From Morchella semilibera (taxonomy: Eukaryota; Ascomycota; Pezizomycetes; Pezizales; Morchellaceae): DNA of 64,000 nt. The notes beneath the pieces are model-generated. The model was not told where the DNA came from and did not search any database. It saw only the letters and a list, made by a program, of their open reading frames with translations. The translations under genes and the position numbers were made by a program. The stretch is taken from assembly GCA_009192285.1 (NCBI GenBank), contig WBVU01000004.1:3866001-3930000 (forward strand). The letters run 5' to 3'. How positions within the stretch are numbered: position 1 is the stretch's first letter; every line of letters begins with the position of its first letter. This document shows, in pieces, positions 13,615 through 25,831 of this stretch.

Positions 13615-16600
13615 AATCTTATTAAGCCTCATTCCGTGTGGTTATGAAGTCTTTGGTCCTGAAATACTACATGTAGTAGCTAGAACTCGATATTGAAAAG
13701 AATAGGTACAAAAGTACAATGTACTTACATGTATGTTGTTTGTTGATTACATGTACTAATGAGGACCCTTTTATGCAAGAAGACTGGGATCAATCTAGGT
13801 GTTTAGCAATTTATAAATGCACAAACTTATTTCTTAAGTAATATCTCTTTTTCTAGGGTCAAATCTATCTATATTGCACCTCAATCTCTCATAAGAAATC
13901 CTTCACATAATCGAGTGATACTTCATGATTCACTGACATTCGCGAGCCGAAAGATCCGATTCCTGTATTTTTTTTATTTGTTTATGTGTATATGCAGTCC
14001 ATAGGCTATGACAATATCTAGCGTAAGAACTCTCCCCCTTCCTGCTCCCTTCTCCTCTCCAGCCCCCTTCCCCCTCCACATTAAGTAAAGTAAAGGAAAT
14101 TGGATTAATATAACTATATAAGAAATCTAGCTAGATAAATAGGATATTATGGTTAGCCGAGAATTTTTTCCAGCCTTTTTTCTTTCTAGGCTTGGCTTTA
14201 TAATATTCTATTCCATGTCTCATTGTCATTGGAAGGTACATGTAACCAAGTACTTCCCTAACAAACTCAATAATTGTCACGTTGGGCTCTTATGATATTT
14301 TTTTAACTTTTTGGTCGCTTCGTCCTCAGAGATGGTTGTCGAGGAGAGTTCTTCCTGATTCCTGAATTCCACGCAGTAGCTATATCGAGATTTCACCAGT
14401 ATAAACTGCAAAAGGCCTAAACAGGATCTCAATGCATACGAAATTGCATAGTCTATAGGGTAAACGCCAGACCAAAAAAATGTTGAACTACATATGCTTG
14501 ACGGATAGATACCTCAAGCTGCCTATGCAGGTACCAACAGTAATGTTTTGGAGGACCGCTCGAAACGGTAATTTGTATGGGGACAAAAGGTACAAGGGTA
14601 TGGCAGGGCGAAAGTTTGCGGTGGAGTACTGCTATAGTGGTGAATGCATTTTTTAAACCCTGCCTTAGAGTCCCAGGCTGTTGAATACCTCCTCTTGTCA
14701 GTGACTTGCAACTTCTATAAGGCGAATTTCAAGGTTCAAGGAACATACTCCACAGAAACATGGGGTGTATATATATATAGCTAAGAGCCGAACTCCGGAG
14801 GCCCTCTTGTTAGGGAATTATTTTGATAAGGGGTGATTCCTGTTCTAGATTATTCTGCTGTCCCCAAGGACTTAGAAACCAGGACCATGTTCGATGGATC
14901 ATGGAAGGGATCCCTGGACATGATAAATAACAACGTCTTTTTTCACACCCTCCTTGTCTCTGCCCATAGTAGCGTTTGAGAGCACTATATAATATGTATA
15001 TCTTGCAGTTCTTATATATGCCCTAGTACACTTGCAATACAATCACGCAATCAACGGCTTTCTCCTGAGGATAAATAACGCCTTGTTGATTAAACATTGC
15101 ATATTAACAGGTAGCGGATAGGTACTCACATATATGCATCGGACCCATCGCCTACTATCCACAGTGGTATTGAAAAAAAGGAATCCGGTAGCTTCTGATT
15201 GCACATCCCTTAACCGCTGCGCGTCAGAGCGGCAAACTTTACCCGGAGATCTCTCCCATATACCCCCCATGTCAGCGGTGTTATCTCTGGCTGCTTGTCT
15301 ACGGCATGTATGTCGGCAAAAGAAAAGTTTAGACGCGGTCCCATCTTGCCTCGCATGAAATCTAGGCTGGTAGGCAATAGCTAAATCATATCGCATAGGT
15401 TATAGGTCTAGTAAAACGCCAACAAGTTTGGAAAAAGAGGGTGGAATTTTCTATGAGTTTCCGCCACCATTTTTGTGTATCAACCCCACAGTTTGGCGGA
15501 AACTTATTCTCATGCTCACCGCAAGTATATATATGCGTGCACTTTAAATGGTTTATATACATGTAGCAATATGTATTATTTTGCATGTACGTAAATTAAA
15601 GTACATGCACGAAAATATAGTAACACAACAGAGAATTCGATAATAATATATACGTATACGATTAGCTGGCGCCTCTTGGCATATTTCAAAAAAGCTGAGC
15701 TAGAGTTTTATGTGACATCGATCTCTAGGGCTACATGTAGCTAGCATCTAATTTTTAATAAATTCAGTCTAATGTTCCGGATTTATTATTAATAAAGGCC
15801 GGTATCTAACAATTATGGATTAGACACCGATTTTGTTGGGAGAGGAGTAAAAAATAGTGTATGTATAATAACATTTGTATTCTTATGTACAAGGCTCTAG
15901 GATAAATTAAAGTGAGTGAACGGATCCTCACCTATCAACACCACATTTAGTTCACTCACTTTATCCCAGAGCCTTGTATGTATGTTTATACTAACTTTCA
16001 TACTCAGTGCGAGTGACAAAATATGATTTCAGGCCATACATGTAGACAAGCATTGTCCAATCAGACAAATGTTCTAAAGCAGGCCTCCAGAGAACAGTTT
16101 GTCCCCTTTTTGACCGTCACCACGCTAGTCTAGACTGATTATATATATGAAAAGCGGGGGGCCAGCAATTATCAGGAGACGGGCATGGATCGATGGGGAA
16201 AATAGTAATCAAAATCCCTCCCCCGTCGTTTATTCTATTCTCGTTTATCGTTCTTCCTCCAATCCTGGCTTCAAGTTATTTTTGAACCCCTTTTCGTAAA
16301 TACGAGCTACTGGTTTGGTACAATTACCCTGTCCCTTCTCCTTTCTTTTTTACTTCTTCAGTACTGTTTACAGACGCGCTAATTAATCAGTATCAGTTGT
16401 CTACATTCTCTTTAAGCGCGCGGTCGATCGTCAAGACAGATGCCTAGATATAGCCCCCATTGTCTAAACCGATCCCTGACATATAAGAAATATTTACACA
16501 ACCCAGTACTCTACATTCCTAAGTCCAACCCAGCACCAGATCACTATTATAACATCGTGCGTATGTATAAGGCTGACTCTACGTAGTTTTCCGTGACAAA

Positions 16601-18276
16601 TAATTATCTAATCATTTTTAGGGCCTTCCCCTCCATAGCTGCGTAAAATCACCTTTGGGATAGAGTGATACAAGTAATGCTGACTAGCTGGCTGGTTCGG
16701 TTAGGTGAAAGAAAATACTACAGTACCGTACCCATATACACCGGTGAGCGAGCGCGAGTGATACAGAATGATGCGGTAGGGTTCATGCTCAAGCCGTGTG
16801 TGTGTGAGGTGTGGTGTAAAGCATGTAGGTACATGTAGGTACGATACATCATATGGGCACGTGTAGCTTATGGTAGAGTAATCTAGCGCTATAGTTTTGC
16901 AGCACCATCATTTCTTAGCCCCTTGACATGTCTTTACCACATCTTGTATAATCCTAGTCGTGAAAACGCGCCTATGTAAGAACAACAGGACAAAAAATAA
17001 AAAAATAAAAAAAAATAAAAAATCGGTATGCCCCGTGTTAATACTCCAAATATATTACTCTCGAATAGGAAGGAAATCAACACCCTACATGTAAAGAAAA
17101 GGGCCAATATATATTTTGGTGTGTGGTGTAACCGCCCTACTCTTATTTAAGCTAAGTTGAAACGAACTATTGTAGCTAGATCACTTCACCGATGTGGGTG
17201 TTCGAGGAAGATGTCAACCTCCAAATCGAGACCAGGCTCTTGGGACCGCCTTCAATACCGGACACTATTCATAAATAAACTCCCAACTATTTGTTTCAAA
17301 TAAGAAGGAGTCGGGTTATTGTCCGATTTGGTTGATAAATATACGAGCATCCTATGGATCATTCTCAAAACCTCCCCACTTATCGATGCCAAGAGTCTGA
17401 AGCCAGCCCTGTCGGGCTACCCACATTCCCCAGGTACATGTATGCCTTCAGATCTCAGGGAGTGAGTTTTGAAATTAGCTGAAAAGGCGTGGCGGCATGC
17501 AGCGCGTAAGATACATAAGTTGTATCATCTGCATGTTTGATACTCTACATTGCCACATTCATGTATTTATTCGGCGTAACTTATAAATCCTCACATAACG
17601 TATTGAGAACACGCATCACTGCTCATTTTCAGCGATCTCGGGGGTTCAGGTATGATCGAAAGGCCGTCTAAAGTCCCTCCCTGTATGTTTCACATTCCTC
17701 ACATTTATATTCTTCACAACAAGACAGATTGGGAATCGCCAAATCAGGGATACCTTACCGGGACGGTACCTATAAATTTTGCCTTATGACGGTAACGCCC
17801 AAGCCTAAAGTTGAATCTCACAGTCGCCTAGACCCTTGATGTCATACAGGAGGCACTGATCAGCCCTATCGTAAGGCATGATCTCCATGACAACAAGTCA
17901 CGTCTGAGCCCTATCGGTGTGCTTCTAGGGAAGAACGTGGGTGCAGCAGATATGAGTTGGTCGTCAGCCTTGTTGATCCAGTCTCGCGAATTGAACGCTT
18001 ACAAACCCTCCGACATTAAAGTCGCAGAAACAAGCTTTTCTCTTAGGACCTTAAGAGAGCACCATTAGGTAATATGGGTGCATTCACATTTTTAAAACGT
18101 TGTCCTAAAAGGTCCTCGGCCCCTCGGTACCTATGGGTGAGTTTAGACACCACCCCGACCAATTGATAACAAATCACAAAGCCGAAGGTTGTAAGATATG
18201 ATATGTAAAACAACGATTGTGATAAATGATAGCCCCATGACCTTAAGAAGGCTTGATACCTAACCCACCCGGCGTT
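13615..18276. other. AT-rich gene-poor block
   Basis: No coding region could be supported. It contains ten or so TACATGTA palindromes (for example 13668, 13726, 13748, 14237, 15558) and the foldback at 15889-15977. Frames are short and interrupted, and no relic of a known transposon protein was recognised. Confidence 0.55.
15889..15977. mobile_element. Small foldback (MITE-like) element
   Basis: Imperfect inverted repeat of about 30 bp: left arm 15889-15921 (ACAAGGCTCTAGGATAAA then AAGTGAGTGAAC) and right arm 15950-15977, whose reverse complement reads ACAAGGCTCTGGGATAAA then GTGAGTGAAC, with a 28-base loop. Similarity continues weakly outward. No coding capacity. Miniature inverted-repeat element is the simplest reading, but the class is unproven. 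Confidence 0.55.
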
Positions 18277-19441
18277 TCATAGCTTTACCCTGACTTCATC
18301 CACCTTCCCTCTGGCAACACTAATCCCAGGAACGACCCAATCTCCACAGGAACACTTCAGGCCTTGCCATGCATAGGATCCAACCTTTGACTGACATTTG
18401 GGACATTCTAGTCTTCCAGAAACTTCACCTTTGGAGAGCTCATCCTTCATCCATAGAAGAGGCTCCAAGAAATGGTGAGAGCAGTGCTGTTTTGGCGGCA
18501 CACCTCGCGCTGTTTTTGGAATATGGGGTGTTAAAGAGGCGGAGGTCGCTAGTGTGCGTCTGATCAACCCAGCTCTCGGTCAGCCAAGTATAGAGGGGAA
18601 AGAAAGGATGAATATAAGTACGCACCGGCATTTCTTACACCGTAGCTCTATTTCACCCCTTTCCGCAGGGGTTTCACCCTCTTTTACCTGAGTGATTTCC
18701 CCTACTGCAGCCTCTGCATCTCTGAAATGTACTCGCTCAGGTGCCCTTCCAGCAGCATTACTCATCTCAACATCCTTCAAATAAATCCACCGCTGATATA
18801 ATGGATGATCTTCAACAGTGTTGGTATAGTTCATTTCGTGAAAAAGCTCAAGCTGCTTCATAAACCCAGGATTTGGCTCCACGATTGGGCGGGCACGCTC
18901 TATAAGTCCTAGGGCAAGATTTGGCGGGATACGGCGTGAAGCCATCAGGTATGCAGCGAGTATAGTTGCTGAGCGGGATTTCCCCATGGCACTAATTTAG
19001 GGTCGATAAAAGTCAATTGCTGTGTCAAGGCTTGGTAGGAGGCTAAAGGAAAAAAAAATCCGGTAGGTTACACACCAATGGATTAAAACCGCACCCCTGG
19101 CCTTCAAAGCTTCAGAAATGAACTTGTTGCTGGCAGTGAAATGTTCCAGCAGGTTTTCATCCTCAACATCGTCAACCTCGATGACTTTGTGCTCGTAATT
19201 CTCGAATAGAGTTTTATCGAGAGGTAATCGTAACACAGACACCACATGGGTTATTCCGGCTTCGTTTAGGGCCTCCCGTCCACGAAGGGCGAACATTCTA
19301 CCGGTTTAATTAAGGAACCATGGTTCCCCACAAGGTCAGCTACAGATCGCCGTTGAGAGGCAGCAGAAAAAAGAAAGAAATGTGCCCCACTGCTTACCCG
19401 CCAATGTAGAGGTTCTCCCCCGCAACTTTGTTCATGGCCAT
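18277..19441 (-). CDS. yvh1: Yvh1-type dual-specificity phosphatase with C-terminal zinc-binding domain
   Basis: Model complement join(18277-18559, 18626-18991, 19076-19297, 19398-19441), 304 aa, introns of 66, 84 and 100 bp. The phosphatase domain starts at NKVAGENLYIGGMFALRG. The signature HCAMGKSRSATILAAYLM has nucleophile Cys about residue 89 and its Arg at 95; the codon for this Cys is split by an intron. The C-terminal half has the zinc-binding pattern of Yvh1: RCKKCRR, CSHHFLEPL, CPKC, and CSCGDWVVP. Yeast Yvh1 releases Mrt4 from pre-60S ribosomes through the zinc domain, and DUSP12 is the animal homologue. All key residues are present. Two in-frame ATGs (19441 and 19435) are possible starts. 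Confidence 0.95.
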
Positions 19442-21259
19442 CTCGTCTCGATATCGCTTATGATAACAGTGGCTTTTTGGTAACCAGCATACAAGAGTGC
19501 CGGTGAATAGGAGACAATCACACGCACACGCACACGCACACGAGACAGACAGACAAGTTGCAGGCTGCGATGATTTCTAGAAGCAAAAATGGATGAGGTG
19601 GTTTTATCTATCAGAGCCTCAAGGATGATCACAGATGAAAACGGTTGGTGGGAGGTGTGTAAGAAAATGCGGGGCACAGAACAACTATTAATTTCTAGCC
19701 GGCTTAGGGCTAGAGGCGCATGAGGTGAGCATTAGGCTCGATGTAGTTTAGTCATCTCTCCCCTAGGCCGTTAGTCTTTACATGTATTTCGTTATTCATG
19801 ATCACTCAAACCTCACAGGTACATGTAGGTACATGTAAAGTATAATTGTAATTATTACCACAATGTAATATGGTACATCTGAGTACATCATGTGGTACTA
19901 AGGTATTTAGGGCAGGTTGTTGCTGATTTTCTTTTACAATTTGAGGTATGTTCGTCCGTGAACTGGGTTGGACACGATCCCGGATGTTTATGCAGGCAGA
20001 AAGACGACTCAAACATCGAATCACTGTTGGGCAGGCCGATAGACGTTACACATAGAATCACTCATAAACAACCACACCCACACATAAACTACATGTACAT
20101 GATTGGAGTACGAACAAACCGAGACTGCCCTACAAGCCAGGCTGCCTGCCCTACAGGCCCTACAGGCCCTACAGCAAGGCTGTTGTGTGTATTTTTGTTC
20201 GGCCACTCTCTCAACCACTTTTGCCTCCACGCATGTCTTGGCTGCACGTGTTGTGCTCAACCTTTGGTGTCGTTACCCCAGCTCACCTTTGTTTTTGCTT
20301 GCTTTTCGCAGGCGTCAGACGTCTGCTTCAACCCCTTCCGGTTTCACTTCAGCCCAGTCCCGTCCTGTGGGTTGCCGCCCTATCATTCTTCAGCCTTACA
20401 AGCCACTAGTTCACTACCACCACAGGGTCCCGAAGCCCGAGGCAGGCACGCATGAAGAAAGGTGTGGGAGCCGCTGACGAAATAGCTTCTCTAAAGAGCG
20501 CGCGCATCCCCATACTCCATTTTCTTGTTTCCCAGGTATTTCAATCCAACGGCCAATTAACATCTGCGAATAGTTGATGGAAATACACCTACATGCATAC
20601 CTATCTACCCAATACTACCCACTCGCTATTCTCCTCCGGTTGGTGGTGGTGTGTAGGAAAAAGCAGTGTTGCTTGCTGCGCTGCTCCAGAGAATTATCGA
20701 CTGACATGCCCGCACGACTCTACATGAGAAGTAGTAGGCATTTGGGTGCGAACACTAGAAAGGTAGAGAGAAGAGGGGTTGGTGAACTATAGATAAAACG
20801 GCAAGCGCGTGATCATACATAAAACCGTGCCTATTTGCACAGGATCTCAGCGGCCCCTCGATACTTCAGCCTGCTCTTGAGACTTGAGATGTGGAATCAA
20901 ATCAAAACCCATCTATCGGTAGATTTCTATCGTATTTACATCGTCTGAGTTGTCTGCGACTCCGTTGTCCCTTCTCAAACATGCTCGTTCCTCGATTTTT
21001 AAACCTCGCACTCATGACTCCCATGATGTCCTTTCCATCCGATTTTATAATATGATAGGTGCGTCTGACTGTTTCTACTCTCGGGGGCATCTAAGTGGCA
21101 TAGGCGCAGACACGGTCAGGCAAGCAGATACTCTATGCACCAGGGTCGTGGCTTCAAGCCAGATTGAGAAGTTAAGAGGAACTGCAACATGATGCTTGTC
21201 AGGGTAGCTGTGCAACACTGCAGTGATCTTTCCAAAGGATGGCTAACTCTTAATTTCTG

Positions 21260-21291
<32 letters not shown>

Positions 21292-23313
21292 AAAGAAAGA
21301 AAGAAAGAAAGAGAAAAAAAGGGTCTACATGAGTAAATTTATCAGATTTAATTGAACGTTTGCCCACGCGACTATGGGGGATCAGATTAGCCATCAAAGC
21401 TATTATATTCGCTTAGTAGTGAGCTGTAGAGATCATATAGTGAGTGTGGTCCCTCGCAGCCCGTCTACGAGTGCAATCCAAACTGGTGGATCGAGGCAGG
21501 GTTACAGAGGAGAAAATGAGCCAATCCCACAGCTAGCTTGATGTCCTTACCTCATTGACTCTTTTCCGTTTCTCTCTTCCCCTTTCCAACTCTGCTTTCC
21601 CCCCTTCTTTTTTGCCCACTCTCTCTGGCTTCGAGTGTTCCCTGTAAATAATATCTGTAACGAGTACTAGAGAGTGCTGTCAGCGGTGGTGGATGAGTGA
21701 ACCCGGGCCCAGGCTTTCATGGAACAACCGCGTTCGCCCTAGCTACCGATAGTAGATTCCCTTGGCTGAGCACGGACAGTGTGAGCATGATCCAAATCGT
21801 AATTCTCGACCCTGTCAATCCGGTGTCGATTTTTAGCAGCGGGTTCTAGGTAGGGCTGGTTTTGTGTGCCGCTGCTTGAGACCAGCAGAACACGATTCGG
21901 AGACATTTGTGATGAAAAGTGATAAGTTAGCAGTACATGCTTTACTAGTGGAGAAGTCGGCGATTATGGGTTGTGGTTGTGGTTGTGGGTGTAGGTGATC
22001 TAGTGGAGTGAAGTGAGTGAGCACTAGGTACTCACTGGTAAGGAAACGGTCAACCAACGCCCTGCCAATCTGGTCAGGTCAATAAGTACTCTACGTAGCA
22101 AGAAAGCAAGGCTAGGACGCCCCAATGTAGTGAAAGGGCGTTCATATCGTTTCCCTGTGAGGCTGAATCTGCTCCCAACGGGGAGGGAAGAAGTCTCTCC
22201 CTCCCCCCCCCCCCCTTGCACCCTTGAATACATGAGTATATGATCTAGCTTGTTACTTGCTATATCCATATAACCACTGCGTCCCTCATAACTTAGAGGC
22301 GCACTTACATACCTAGCACGTACATACATATACCTACTTCTCTATCCTCGTACATACATAAGGTCGGTTTTTTGTTCCACCCCCCTCTTCCCCACGTCTC
22401 CGCCTCTGCTTGGTCCGTCATACATACCTACTAGTCGGCTTCCATTTATCCTTCGATTTTTCTCTCGCCTTGCAACGTCCTTCTTTTGGCACCATTCACA
22501 GGTACCCCATCTACGTAGCTACCGTCCTGTGCAGCTAAACTTCGCTTTACCCATTCACCACAACATCAACACTTCGTCGACTCATTTTCTATTCTTCACC
22601 ATCACGATCACTTGTATTATCCGTCTAGAGCAGCAATTAGTCGCTGTCTGCGTTGAGGAAACCGTTCTGTGGCTGTATGTTGCAAGATCCGGTTGGGATC
22701 GAATTCGATTTAGCAGCAGGAAGGGTCTTCACGATCCAGCGGTGGGCGATCGAGTTGCGGCTGGTGTGAAACCGTCCCGAAAGAAACACAGAGAGCTCAA
22801 GAAAAAGAGAGAAGGATATAAAGATAAAGATAGAGAGATATAACGGCAACCACGAGGTGGATTTAGTTGCAGGGAGAGCGAACACAACGATCCGGACAGC
22901 ATTTAGCTTGGATAAGGAGGCGACGAACACAAGTAGAGGTGGCGAAAGAAAAAAAAAATTGGAGTTTTGAGATGAAATAGCAACCTTTGTACTTGCTCGG
23001 GTATTTTATTTCCTAGTTGGTAAAATCCGCCGCCAACGTTTCAGCTCTCTCAGCTGGTGTTGTTGAATAGCTGACCCGTAACCTCTGATTAGACGAGAGA
23101 TCACGACCAAATATATCGAGAGCGTTAGTTAAGGAAAAACCACCCCGGAGAAATCCTTGTTTCCAACCCCCTCCCACCACGCAAGTCGCATAGCTATTGT
23201 TAGAGGTATTCAATTGGGCCCGGTAATCTTGCTTCGAGATCCTAATCATTGTTATTAAGGCACAACACTAGATATCCGTCGCCCGATCTTGTATTCCTCT
23301 CCTCCAGCTCTTC
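19442..23313. other. Divergent intergenic spacer, no supported gene
   Basis: Between Yvh1 (minus) and the zinc-finger gene (plus). The 187-codon frame at 19892-20455 has no family features and overlaps other chance frames. It contains a T15-A15 tract with GAAA repeats (21261-21312), a C-run of about 14 near 22204, and a CT-rich part at 22370-22620 that may belong to the leader or promoter of the zinc-finger gene. Confidence 0.5.
21261..21312. repeat. T15-A15 palindromic tract followed by (GAAA)n
   Basis: Fifteen T (21261-21275) followed directly by fifteen A (21276-21290), then about five GAAA units. A perfect self-complementary 30-mer. Confidence 0.9.
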
Positions 23314-25831
23314 ATGGGTTTCCCTCGATTGAACAATAACTTCAGCCTTCCAGCCATCCGTAGTCCAGAGGGCAATCACGTCATGGACACAGGCAACGAC
23401 TTCCCATCTTCACCACAGCGCATCGCTCAAAGATCTATGCCTCTCCCAATACCTCTATCCAGAAGCTCTCCCACTTCTAGCCGGGGGGTATCTTTTGCTT
23501 CACAGAGCTCCCAGGTCCCACCCGTACCCTCACTTAACCCGCCGCCAATATTATCTTTAGATCCGCCTTCACTGCCGTCTCATCGGTACCATCATCATGA
23601 AGATGACTCAATGGCCGAGGAATGTGACGATAATGAAGGAAAGGATATCGCACGACGGCGGAGAAGAGAGGACATGGGGGGCCGGGATGGTCGAGGAAAT
23701 CGGCTGTCCTCTAATGATTGGTCTACAAAAATATCTCGGAAAAATGGAGAATCACAGTATGACCCCCCCGGTAGCCTTGAAGACACCAGAAACAGGAATG
23801 AAAACTCTTTCCCGAAATATTGGAACAGTGACTTTCCCAGGAAACCTCTAAAGAATACCAAGGAGTTGAGTACCCAGATTGCCAATATCAATACTATTTG
23901 TAGCATTTATTTAATACATGCGTTGATATGCTCCGACAATATATTTGCACATTTCTCCACCCAATTATATACCCATCATTATATTCTGCTTGTCACTGTC
24001 CTTTATCGTTTTGATGTTTAACTGCGCAAACACTTGTTAACTTTTGCAATCTTGTGAATTTGGCAGTAGATTACAAGGTGACGTTTCCGCGCGTGGAGCC
24101 ATGGAGAAATCGGTCAAAGACTACGACATGGGTCTTGTCGCAAAGCTCAATGGCGGAGCGAAATCAGAGCCTTCAACCCGAAGTTATTTTCCCCAGATAC
24201 AGAATTATCGGCCTTTATCATATACTACTCCCACCTCCGAAGATTTTTCGCCATCGTCTCTCTGGCGTTCATCCAAAGAATACAACAAGAGTCGACCAAC
24301 CTCAAACCCAATACCAATACCTAGCCCAGGATCTCAAACGCCAATTGAAAGATGGGCTCAAGCTGATGGGATTCCGCCACCATTAGGACTAGCAGAACCA
24401 GTGCAGAGGCAGTCCTCTTTTTCACCGGCGTTTACCGAAATCCGTAATTCCGGTGATAATGCAAGCGTCTCATCGTATGTCACAGATAATGATGCAAATT
24501 CCAATGGGGACGCTCGCATGCGTAGATCAATGAGTGCATCACTATTGGGACCAGGCTTTGATGATACAGGCATGACTAGTTCAATGCAGTCCAGAAACAG
24601 CATCGACCCGTACGAAGATAGTGATTACCCGATGGATGAAGCGCCATATCATGTGTCCCAAATGAAGCGTCTCACGCTCCATGACGCACGCACACCTCCA
24701 AAGTCTAATTCATATCCAAGCCAAGTTAGTCACCAGCGAGTTGGCTCAAAACGAAGGGCTTCATCACCTCCGAACGAGGACACTATGAATTCGGAGCCAA
24801 CAAGGAAAGGACCCCTATTAGAAAACTTTGGAGGTGATGGCCGGAGAACATCACCAATACATCAAGGTGGAGCACGGAATTCTCCCGGTGGACCACCCAA
24901 GTATCATCCTGCTTCTGGAATGTTTCCTTCACCAGTTCCTAGATCTGTATCTGGATCTTTTGCTTCTGCTTCTGCATCTTCTCTGACGACTCAGTGGTCC
25001 TCGTCCGTCGGTCTATCTTCACTGGCCAGCAGTATTACGACAGTAGATAGGGGGACGCCAGCCACTTCTTTTACACCCTCGATTGACATGGAGGTTATAG
25101 CAGATGCACCATTCCGTCAATCTCAGATAACATTAGCTGCAAACAGGCCGAATAATAGGCAGCGTACTGGCCCTGAAACAGCAATTACGGCTCCAGGGGG
25201 TGAGAGGGATCCCATTACTGTGAAACATCTCTCAGCACCCAAAATAGCTGGCGGGTTTATCTGCGATTGCTGTCCCAAAAAGCCTAAAAAGTTCGAGACG
25301 GAGGAAGATCTACAGTATGTCTGCTTTTTAAATGGTATCGACTCACATAAGCTGACCTAAGAATGTAGCCTGCATGAAACAGAGAAACAGTATAGCTGCC
25401 AGTACTGCAGCAACCGCTTTAAGAACAAAAATGAGGCAGAGCGGCATCAAAATTCTCTTCATTTGAGGAAACACTCTTGGTCTTGTGCGGCACTTTGTGG
25501 TTACGAAGCCGCATTTCATCAATCACCGCAAAGATCAGGTGTTGAAATTTGCGGTTACTGCGGAAAAGAGTTTCCATCACCCCCACAATGGGATGTCCGA
25601 ATTGAACATCTGACGACAGAGCATAAATTTGGAGAGTGCAATCAGTCCAAGAAATTCTATCGTGCCGACCACTTTAGACAACACTTGAAGCATAGCCACA
25701 GTGGAGCAAGTGGAAAATGGACAAATGTCCTAGAAAATGCTTGTATGAGGGACGAGATGCCACCAGTTACAGGGAGTCTTGGTTTGGGGTCTTGTACAAC
25801 CTCGGCCATATCCGAAGAGGGTTCGGACTAG
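23314..25831 (+). CDS. C2H2 zinc-finger transcription factor, fungal multi-finger type
   Basis: Three exons. The last junction is clear: exon ends 25314, intron 25315-25368 (GTATGT, branch CTGAC, TAG), exon 25369-25831. This joins EEDL to HLHETEKQYSCQYC and restores a finger. The first junction is uncertain. One frame-consistent choice is 23314-23864 joined to 24067, giving about 753 aa, with weak donor GTTGAG and good acceptor GGCAG. The N-terminal 570 residues are Ser/Pro-rich and disordered. From about residue 581 come a divergent finger FICDCCPKKPKKFETEEDL, a classical YSCQYCSNRFKNKNEAERH finger, WSCAALCGYEAAF, ICGYCGKEFP with a late His pair, and FRQHLKHSHSG. It is probably a nuclear DNA-binding regulator; its targets are unknown. 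Confidence 0.78.

Noticed and set aside
19892-20455. 187-codon plus-strand frame with Cys-rich parts
   Set aside because: Overlaps equally open frames on both strands, includes short CCCTACAGG repeats and shows no family feature.
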